A DNA stretch of 6,452 bases. Origin: an uncultured Lachnospiraceae bacterium. GTDB lineage: Bacteria > Bacillota > Clostridia > Lachnospirales > Lachnospiraceae. The notes under the pieces were generated by a model. The model searched no databases. It saw only the letters and a program-made list of their open reading frames with translations, and was not told where the DNA came from. The stretch spans positions 1 through 6,452 of the forward strand of contig CACXGR010000021.1 of NCBI GenBank assembly GCA_902767235.1, written 5' to 3'. A program made the translations under genes and the position numbers. This document shows positions 1 to 4,751 of the stretch, in pieces. The number at the start of each line of letters is the position of its first letter. Within the stretch, counting starts at the first letter, position 1.

Positions 1-1868
1 CCCAATGCCCCCAAAAGCAGGCAAGCAAGCTTTACGCCAATCGCGAACCAGATGTTCTCGTTGACGATCCGGATGCACTTTCGCGCGATCCGAATGGCTT
101 TGGAGATCTTCATCGGATCGTCGTCCATGAGAACGACATCTGCCGCCTCAATGGCTGCGTCGGAGCCGAGGGCTCCCATTGCAATGCCAAGGTCGGCAAT
201 GGCAAGCACCGGTGCGTCGTTGATCCCGTCGCCGACAAAAGCAAGCGTCGCGTTGGTTCCTGCTTTTTGTGCCTTCTCCTCCATGAGCTTCTCCGCCAAA
301 CTGACCTTGTCTTCCGGCAGAAGCTCCGCATGCACTTCGTCAATTCCTACTTCCTCGGCCACGCTCTTTGCCATGGAAGTGATGTCGCCGGTGAGCATCA
401 CAGTCTTCATAACACCGGCTTTCTTCATAGCTCGGATCGCCTCCGCCGAGGTCGGCTTGATCTCATCTGAGATGAGCACATGACCGATGTATTCGAACTG
501 GGCCAGGCCGGCAGCTGCCGGATTTTCAGCTTCTTTTTTCGCCACATAGACGACCGTGCCGACCCGGCGGCAGGGCTCGCATTTGATGCCCAGCTGCTCC
601 ATCAGCTTGAGGTTTCCGGCAGCGATCTGCATGCCGTCCACCGTGGCGACCAGTCCCTTGCCGCTGATCTCCTGCACGTCCGTCACGCGGTTCATGTCAA
701 GCGCCCGTCCGTCTTTCTCATAGGCTCTGCGGATGCTCACGGCGATGGGGTGTGTGGAGTGGCCTTCCGCGTGCGCCGCCAGTTCCAGGATCTCGGTGGG
801 ATCCATATTTTGATCGCCTCCGTCGTGTACCGCCGTCACCTCGAAGTTTCCCTTTGTGATGGTCCCGGTCTTGTCCATGACCACATACTTCACATTTGCC
901 AGTGTCTCCATGAAGTTGGATCCTTTGATCAGGATCCCCTCCCTGCTGGCGCCGCCGATCCCGCCAAAAAAGGACAGCGGGACGCTGACCACGATCGCGC
1001 AGGGACAGCTGATGACCAAAAAGGTCAGTGCTCTGTAGATCCAGTCAGACCAAAGCGCCCCGTCAGAGGTCTTATGGAAGACCAATATATTAACCAGCGG
1101 GCCAAGGATTGCCAGAGCCAGCGCACCATAACACACCGCCGGCGTGTACCACCTTGCAAATTTGGAGATGAACTGCTCGGACTTGGCCTTGCGTTCGCCG
1201 GCATTCTCGACGAGTTCCAAAATTTTGGAAGCGGTGGATTCATCAAACTCCTTGGTAGTCTCCACGCGCAGAAGGCCCGATATGTTCACGGAACCGCTGA
1301 TGATCTCATCGCCCGGCTTTACATCCCTGGGCAGGCTCTCGCCGGTCAGCGCGCTGGTGTTGAGCGAAGAGATTCCTTCCAAGACCACACCGTCGATCGG
1401 AACTTTCTCGCCCGGCCGGATCACGATGATACTGCCGACCTCGACCTCGTCGGGATCCACCTTCTCCACTTCGCCGTCCTGCTCAAGGTTCGCGTAATCG
1501 GGCCGGATGTCCATCAGCTCGCTGATGCTGCGTCTGCTCTTGCCGACGGCTATACTTTGGAAAAGCTCGCCGATCTGGTAAAAGAGCATTACCGCCACGG
1601 CTTCCGTGTACTCCCCGAGGATCATCGCGCCGATCGTCGCCACCGCCATCAAAAAGCACTCGTCAAAAACCTGATGATTCCGGATTCCCTTCCACGCCTT
1701 CCTCAGCACATCGTTGCCGACAGTGAGGTAGGGAATCATAAACAGTACAAAGCGCAGTACCGGATACTCCTCCAGAGGGAGAAGATACAGCACTACAAGC
1801 ATAACTGCTGCCGCGATGACGCGCAGCAGCAGATTTTTTTGTTTCTTTGTCAAGTTGTTGATATTCAT
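1..1868 (-). CDS. cadA: Zn/Cd/Pb-type P1B ATPase (CadA/ZntA-like), 3' end outside window
   Basis: Heavy-metal export pump of the inner membrane that uses ATP to move Zn2+, Cd2+ or Pb2+ out of the cytoplasm. 622 residues are visible and the frame is open to the window edge. Membrane helices lie near residues 13-31, 35-54, 69-84, 87-105, 242-264 and 279-301. The actuator-domain TGES loop is at 175-178, the CPC metal site at 288-290, the phosphorylated DKTGT at 332-336 (Asp332), the P1B HP dipeptide at 373-374, and GDGIND at 546-551. The seventh helix has Asn605-x7-Lys613, which by family knowledge marks the Zn/Cd/Pb (P1B-2) subgroup; the expected eighth-helix Asp is off the edge. There is no N-terminal HMA domain: the protein starts about 12 residues before the first helix. 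The ATG at 1868 follows AGAGGA by about 8 bases. It is the third gene of the operon, 61 bases after the HMA gene. The N-domain carries an extra CEPC at 430-433. Specificity among Zn, Cd and Pb cannot be settled from the sequence. Confidence 0.95.
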   Translation of the reverse strand, partial: MNINNLTKKQKNLLLRVIAAAVMLVVLYLLPLEEYPVLRFVLFMIPYLTVGNDVLRKAWKGIRNHQVFDECFLMAVATIGAMILGEYTEAVAVMLFYQIGELFQSIAVGKSRRSISELMDIRPDYANLEQDGEVEKVDPDEVEVGSIIVIRPGEKVPIDGVVLEGISSLNTSALTGESLPRDVKPGDEIISGSVNISGLLRVETTKEFDESTASKILELVENAGERKAKSEQFISKFARWYTPAVCYGALALAILGPLVNILVFHKTSDGALWSDWIYRALTFLVISCPCAIVVSVPLSFFGGIGGASREGILIKGSNFMETLANVKYVVMDKTGTITKGNFEVTAVHDGGDQNMDPTEILELAAHAEGHSTHPIAVSIRRAYEKDGRALDMNRVTDVQEISGKGLVATVDGMQIAAGNLKLMEQLGIKCEPCRRVGTVVYVAKKEAENPAAAGLAQFEYIGHVLISDEIKPTSAEAIRAMKKAGVMKTVMLTGDITSMAKSVAEEVGIDEVHAELLPEDKVSLAEKLMEEKAQKAGTNATLAFVGDGINDAPVLAIADLGIAMGALGSDAAIEAADVVLMDDDPMKISKAIRIARKCIRIVNENIWFAIGVKLACLLLGAL

Positions 1869-1874
1869 ATCTTT

Positions 1875-1891
1875 ATTCCTCTTACAGGAAT
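1875..1891 (-). promoter_or_regulatory. Hairpin covering the ATPase ribosome binding site
   Basis: Read on the minus strand, ATTCCT-GTAAG-AGGAAT forms a perfect 6-bp stem with a 5-base loop. The 3' arm and the loop end contain the Shine-Dalgarno AGAGGA for the ATPase start at 1868. Base pairing would partly hide the ribosome site in the mRNA, which could lower or time ATPase translation relative to the two genes upstream. The stem is short and has only two G-C pairs, so any effect is probably modest. The inverted repeat is seen directly; the regulatory role is inferred. Confidence 0.4.
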
Positions 1892-1929
1892 TTGTTTTTT
1901 AATCGATCCGCTTTGTCCGTCGTCGGAGA

Positions 1930-2148
1930 TTACAGGAAAATCTCGCAGTCGTCTTCTACGACCTTGCAGTTCTTAAGTACATCCTGCATGACTGCCGCCG
2001 GATCCGCACCGTCTTCAAATTCCACCTTCATCTTCAGTGCCATGAAGTTGACCGTCGCATCTTTGACGCCGTTCGTCTTCTTGGCCGCCTGCTCCATCTT
2101 GTTGGCGCAGTTCGCGCAGTCTACGTCGATCTTGTATGTTTTTTTCAT
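1930..2148 (-). CDS. Stand-alone heavy-metal-associated (HMA) domain protein
   Basis: A 72-residue cytoplasmic protein made of a single HMA fold, the ferredoxin-like metal-binding domain of CopZ-type chaperones and of P1B ATPase N-termini. The metal motif is Cys11-Ala-Asn-Cys14, preceded by Asp10. The DCxxC form is typical of the Zn/Cd-type domains of ZntA/CadA rather than the copper-type TCxxC. The C-terminal end is acidic with an extra cysteine (DDCE just before the last three residues), which could add a ligand. The start has an AAAGGGG ribosome site about 7 bases upstream. The gene sits 12 bases after the regulator stop and 61 bases before an ATPase lacking its own metal-binding domain. 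The inferred role is therefore to bind cytoplasmic Zn, Cd or Pb and hand it to, or activate, that pump. A freestanding buffer protein is the alternative. Confidence 0.88.
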   Translation of the reverse strand: MKKTYKIDVDCANCANKMEQAAKKTNGVKDATVNFMALKMKVEFEDGADPAAVMQDVLKNCKVVEDDCEIFL

Positions 2149-2160
2149 TTCCTGCCCCTT

Positions 2161-2538
2161 TCATTCATTGATGTGTTCCAGTCCCATAGAGATGATGGTC
2201 CTGACATGATCGTCTGCCAGATAGTAGATGATCTGCTTGCCCTCCCGGCGGCCGCTCACGAGCCCGGCCTGCTTGAGCAGGCGCAGCTGATGGGAAATCG
2301 CCGACTGTGTCATGCCCAGCGACTCCGCCAGATCACAGACACAGATATCCGCCTCAAAGAGGGCGAACAGGATCCGGATTCTGGTGGAATCCCCAAAAGC
2401 TTTGAAGAGCTCCGCCAGGTCGTAGAGTTCATCCTCCGAAGGCATGTTCTCATTGACGTACTGCACCTTGTCCGCGTGCACTTCCTTTTCGTCGCAGCAG
2501 GGCGCCTCCGCCATTGCATACATTTTCTCTGCTTTCAT
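2161..2538 (-). CDS. ArsR/SmtB-family metal-sensing repressor (CadC/CzrA-like)
   Basis: A 125-residue winged-helix repressor that leaves DNA when it binds metal. The recognition helix-turn-helix spans about residues 70-94 (GMTQSAISHQLRLLKQAGLV), followed by a beta-wing (GRREGKQIIYYL). Two metal sites can be read. The first is a CadC-like alpha3N thiol site: Cys14 and Cys15 in the N-terminal arm plus the Cys66-Val-Cys68 pair. The second is an SmtB/CzrA-like alpha5 site with exact spacing: Asp109-x-His111-x10-His122-x2-Glu125. Cd/Pb at the first and Zn at the second is the known family pattern. The frame stays open to an ATG at 2628, but that codon lies inside the operator and has no ribosome site. 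The ATG at 2538, with AAAGG upstream, gives a family-typical length and is preferred; an ATG five codons later is possible. It is the first gene of the metal operon and probably represses it. Confidence 0.92.
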   Translation of the reverse strand: MKAEKMYAMAEAPCCDEKEVHADKVQYVNENMPSEDELYDLAELFKAFGDSTRIRILFALFEADICVCDLAESLGMTQSAISHQLRLLKQAGLVSGRREGKQIIYYLADDHVRTIISMGLEHINE

Positions 2539-2563
2539 AAAAACAACCTTTTTTCGTATGAGT

Positions 2564-2598
2564 GAGACCTCTGCCCGGCTGAGCCGATGTCCTGTCTC
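2564..2598 (-). promoter_or_regulatory. Possible stem-loop in the regulator mRNA leader
   Basis: In the roughly 110-base leader of the regulator mRNA, GAGAC and GTCTC (2594-2598 and 2564-2568) can pair. They enclose a smaller CGGC-TCA-GCCG hairpin at 2576-2586. Both stems are short and separated by unpaired bases. There is no run of T after it, so it is not a terminator. It may affect mRNA stability or be chance. Confidence 0.2.
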
Positions 2599-2622
2599 TG
2601 ACTGTGTACACCTTGTATTATT

Positions 2623-2650
2623 AAACATATGAGCATTTATTCATATGTTT
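2623..2650. promoter_or_regulatory. ArsR/SmtB-type operator of the metal operon
   Basis: Perfect 10-bp inverted repeats AAACATATGA and TCATATGTTT flank an 8-base centre. The core on the minus strand is TGA-N8-TCA with an A/T-rich middle. This layout resembles known 12-2-12 operators of SmtB, CzrA and related zinc or cadmium sensors. The repeat starts at about +1 of the promoter at 2657-2685, so a bound repressor would block RNA polymerase entry or escape. The repeat is seen directly; its use by the adjacent regulator is inferred from family behaviour. Confidence 0.8.
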
Positions 2651-2656
2651 GATAGT

Positions 2657-2685
2657 ATAGTACTGCTGCTGCACTGTTTTGTCAA
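2657..2685 (-). promoter_or_regulatory. Sigma-A-type promoter of the metal operon
   Basis: On the minus strand there is a consensus -35 TTGACA (2680-2685), a 17-base spacer and a -10 TACTAT (2657-2662). The predicted start is near 2650, at the edge of the operator. A second TACTAT at 2652-2657 would give a 22-base spacer and is less likely. It should drive the regulator, HMA and ATPase genes as one transcript. Confidence 0.8.
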
Positions 2686-2765
2686 CCGCAATTCCATAGA
2701 TACTGCAAAAAATCACCGCCGATGCGCCCCTGTAAGCGCTGCGCTCTTTTGCCGTCATACCTTTT

Positions 2766-2796
2766 AGAGCTGCGCCCTGTTTCCAAAAGCAGCTCT
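2766..2796. repeat. Inverted repeat AGAGCTGC-N15-GCAGCTCT
   Basis: Perfect 8-bp arms are separated by 15 bases. The repeat overlaps the candidate -35 box and part of the spacer of the plus-strand promoter. It has no T tract directly after it on the plus strand, and only a short T run (2762-2765 as AAAA on the minus reading) on the other side, so it does not look like a terminator. It could be a binding site for an unidentified regulator of the 2858-4045 gene. Confidence 0.45.
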
Positions 2797-2809
2797 GGTC
2801 TCATATAAT
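2780..2809 (+). promoter_or_regulatory. Candidate promoter of the exported Ig-repeat protein gene
   Basis: A perfect TATAAT -10 lies at 2804-2809. The best -35 is TTTCCA at 2780-2785 with an 18-base spacer, matching four of six consensus bases. The start would fall near 2816, leaving a leader of about 40 bases before the ATG at 2858. The weak -35 sits within an inverted repeat, which suggests an activator or repressor may act here. Confidence 0.5.
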
Positions 2810-2857
2810 AAAAGAAAAGCCGGTCCGATGTGACAGGACGGAAAGAGAGGTTGTCCG

Positions 2858-4045
2858 ATGATGAAAGACCGTGTGCCGATGGACGGCCGGCCGACAAGCT
2901 TCTGGGAAGAGCACCGCAGACATATCCTGGCGGCAATCGCAGCTGTGCTGCTCATCGCAGCCGCGGCGGGCCTTGTGATCAGCTATTCGCCGGGGAGCAG
3001 GGCGGTCGATCACATAACTGCCGTGTATACCGGGTCCACCAAGGCCGGTACTGTTTTGGACGCTCAAAATGAAGGTTTTCATGTGACCGCACACTACAAG
3101 GACGGACATGAAGAGGTCGTGACGGGCTGGACCATCGCTGAACCGCAGACGCTTCAGGACGCGGAGAAGAGCGCCGTGACGATCGTCTACCGCAAGGCAA
3201 GCACGCAGTGTGAAGTGCAGTGCACCACCGGCCTGATCCTGTCGATCACCGCGGAATACGACGGCGATACGGCGGCGGGCACCGAGATCACGGATGCCGC
3301 GCCGGGACTCCACGTCTACGGGATCCGGGAAGGCGGCGCAAAAGAGGAGCTCAAAGAAGGCTGGCGGGTCGTAAATCCTTCGATCCTCAAAAAAGACACC
3401 CTCTCCCGGTTTGAGATCTCCTACGGCGCGCTTTCCTGCTCTCTCTCGATCCAATGCACCACGAAAGCGATCTCCCGCCTCACTGCCGTCTACTCGGGCA
3501 GTACCGAAGAGGGAACGGCGCTCTCTTCCGGCTGCAAGGACATAGCGGTCACGGCCGAGTACGCAGACGGCACTTCGGAGCAGGTGTCGGGCTGGACGCT
3601 CGCGGAGTCCGTCACTTTGGAGCCCAAGACACGTTATCTTCTGGAAGTGCATTACGAGGACAGCATGTGCACGCTGGAAGTGTTCTGCACGACGCCCACC
3701 CCTGAGGAATTTCAAGGCGGCTGCATCCCGGCGGCGCATTTCTCGCTCTATCACAATCCGGATCACTATGTTGGCGCCAACATCGCCGTGGAGGGCACCG
3801 TCGTGGAGCGGCGGCTGCAGGAGGACGGCAGTGTCCGGGTATTTTTGGAAATGAACGGAGACTTTCTCGGATTCACCAAAGGTCTCCTGTGCGCTGTCTA
3901 TTCCAACGCGCTGCACGGAGACCTCCCCGAAAACGGCACCCCGGTGACCATCTACGGTATGTACAAAGGCGTAGACGAAGAGACCTATGAGGGGGAGACA
4001 AGATCTCTGCCCTTCATGGAGGCCGAATACGTCGTGGCAAACTGA
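2858..4045 (+). CDS. Membrane-anchored exported protein: three Ig-like repeats plus OB-like domain, function unknown
   Basis: A 395-residue protein I cannot name. A short basic cytoplasmic tail is followed by one hydrophobic helix at about 23-43, which looks like an uncleaved signal anchor placing the rest outside the cell; no lipobox is seen. Three tandem repeats of about 75 residues follow (about 53-124, 129-202, 208-279). Each has the pattern Ix-A-x-Y-x-G-x(5)-G, then a strand with a DG or GG turn, then GW-x(6)-L, and ends in a cysteine pair before TT (Cys118/122, 194/200, 271/277). This resembles bacterial Ig-like repeats. Residues about 292-395 (NPDHYVGANIAVEGTVV to TIYGMYKGV and a final EAEYVV) resemble the OB-like domain found at the C-terminus of many Firmicutes lipoproteins. 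The start follows GAGAGG by 7 bases; a second ATG is adjacent at 2861. Nine cysteines are unusual for an exported Firmicutes protein. It is divergent from the metal operon, about 165 bases from that operator, so shared control is not evident. A long antisense frame exists but looks like a shadow. Confidence 0.85.
   Translation: MMKDRVPMDGRPTSFWEEHRRHILAAIAAVLLIAAAAGLVISYSPGSRAVDHITAVYTGSTKAGTVLDAQNEGFHVTAHYKDGHEEVVTGWTIAEPQTLQDAEKSAVTIVYRKASTQCEVQCTTGLILSITAEYDGDTAAGTEITDAAPGLHVYGIREGGAKEELKEGWRVVNPSILKKDTLSRFEISYGALSCSLSIQCTTKAISRLTAVYSGSTEEGTALSSGCKDIAVTAEYADGTSEQVSGWTLAESVTLEPKTRYLLEVHYEDSMCTLEVFCTTPTPEEFQGGCIPAAHFSLYHNPDHYVGANIAVEGTVVERRLQEDGSVRVFLEMNGDFLGFTKGLLCAVYSNALHGDLPENGTPVTIYGMYKGVDEETYEGETRSLPFMEAEYVVAN
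3014..3694 (+). repeat. Three tandem coding repeats of Ig-like modules
   Basis: The DNA encodes three diverged copies of a module of about 225 bases (roughly 3014-3229, 3242-3463, 3479-3694). They are recognised at protein level by the shared opening (TAVYTGS, TAEYDGD, TAVYSGS), the GW motif near the middle and the closing CTT. First and third copies are closest to each other; the second is more diverged and slightly longer. This points to old intragenic duplication and not to recent slippage. Confidence 0.75.
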
Positions 4046-4074
4046 CGCAGGTTCAGAACAATACGGAATCGTCA

Positions 4075-4104
4075 AAAAAGCTGTGCCTCAGAGCACAGCT
4101 TTTT
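4075..4104. terminator. Bidirectional intrinsic terminator between convergent genes
   Basis: AAAAAGCTGTGC and GCACAGCTTTTT form a perfect 12-bp stem with a 6-base loop (4087-4092). It has A and T runs on both sides, so it works in either direction. It lies 30 bases after the plus gene stop. On the minus strand the 5' arm encodes the last residues of the cysteine-cluster protein and the loop holds its stop codon. Confidence 0.92.
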
Positions 4105-4729
4105 CAAATGCCTTTATTCTTTCCTTTACCTCCCCGTAAAAGTCTCCGGCTCTCTCCATACCGCTGTAGGGCGTCATATAGAAAGTCCTGAGAAAATAGA
4201 GATTGATATCGCGCTGCACCTCACCGGAGGGCTCCGCGGCGATCCGCGCTTCCAGTGTCCGCAAAAGCGCTCTCCATTCCGACTTAAATTTCTCATAAGA
4301 AGGCAGGTCATCGATCCCGAGCCACCGGTCGATCCGGACCTTGGAGAGTCCATCCTTTATACATCCCCCCTCCACGATGAAGTAAGAGACCTTCCCGTCT
4401 TCGAATTGTCTTCCCAGAGGAAAGAGCCGGCAGATCCCCGGCCGGAAGGGATGGATGCGGCAGCGGCCGTCCTCTGCCAGAAAGGCGCAGGCCCCCGTAT
4501 CTTCGCGCATCATAAGATGAGGAAGGATGACTCCTTCCTCCACATGCAGATCCGTTCCGCTTCCCATCAGTTCTGCGAAGGACTTTTCCAGGCCCTCCGT
4601 CAGCTGCCACGCATCATAGGGATCGAGCACGATCGTATCGCCCATACCTCTACAGCAGGCGCCGCAGCCGGCGCACTGTGAGCCGGCGATCCTCGCCATA
4701 TCGCGGGCGCTGTACAGTCTCTTAGACAT
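4088..4729 (-). CDS. YkgJ-family cysteine-cluster protein
   Basis: A 213-residue soluble protein of the CxxCxxCC zinc/iron-chelating family (UPF0153/YkgJ type). The signature is Cys19-x2-Cys22-x2-Cys25-Cys26. Further conserved positions are Cys81, Cys90 in DGRCRIHPFRPGICRLFPLG, Cys100 and Cys123. These eight cysteines could hold one or two metal ions or a cluster; no catalytic activity is firmly known for the family. The rest is helical and charged. The frame extends 20 codons upstream into the end of the amidohydrolase gene, but the ATG at 4729 with AAGGGG about 8 bases before it is the better start, leaving 22 bases between the genes. It is therefore probably co-transcribed with the amidohydrolase. 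The stop codon lies in the loop of the terminator. A role in metal handling or protein modification would be a guess. Confidence 0.88.
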   Translation of the reverse strand: MSKRLYSARDMARIAGSQCAGCGACCRGMGDTIVLDPYDAWQLTEGLEKSFAELMGSGTDLHVEEGVILPHLMMREDTGACAFLAEDGRCRIHPFRPGICRLFPLGRQFEDGKVSYFIVEGGCIKDGLSKVRIDRWLGIDDLPSYEKFKSEWRALLRTLEARIAAEPSGEVQRDINLYFLRTFYMTPYSGMERAGDFYGEVKERIKAFEKAVL

Positions 4730-4751
4730 ATCCAAAGCCCCTTCCAAATGC

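Larger units (their letters stand above)
2539..2857. other. Divergent intergenic region, 319 bases without a gene
   Basis: This interval separates the minus-strand metal operon from the plus-strand exported-protein gene. It holds the 5' leader of the regulator gene (2539-2650), its operator and promoter (2623-2685), then a stretch with no clear signal (about 2686-2765), an inverted repeat (2766-2796) and a candidate plus-strand promoter (2780-2809). I see no convincing small ORF or RNA gene here. Confidence 0.7.

Noticed and set aside
480..1976. A 498-codon open frame on the plus strand
   Set aside because: It lies antisense to the ATPase and HMA genes, whose motifs are unambiguous. Its translation is rich in His, Asp and Arg with no domain, which fits a codon-bias shadow.
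2539..2628. Thirty-residue N-terminal extension of the ArsR regulator from the ATG at 2628
   Set aside because: The ATG lies inside the operator palindrome, has no ribosome site, and gives a longer protein than the family norm. The ATG at 2538 is preferred.
2624..2647. Seven-codon leader peptide MNKCSYV on the minus strand
   Set aside because: It starts only a few bases after the predicted transcription start and has no ribosome site; the frame arises from the operator palindrome.
2801..4075. A 424-codon open frame on the minus strand
   Set aside because: It is antisense to the Ig-repeat gene, which has a ribosome site, a signal anchor, internal repeats and a recognisable C-terminal domain. 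The minus frame has none of these and runs into the terminator.
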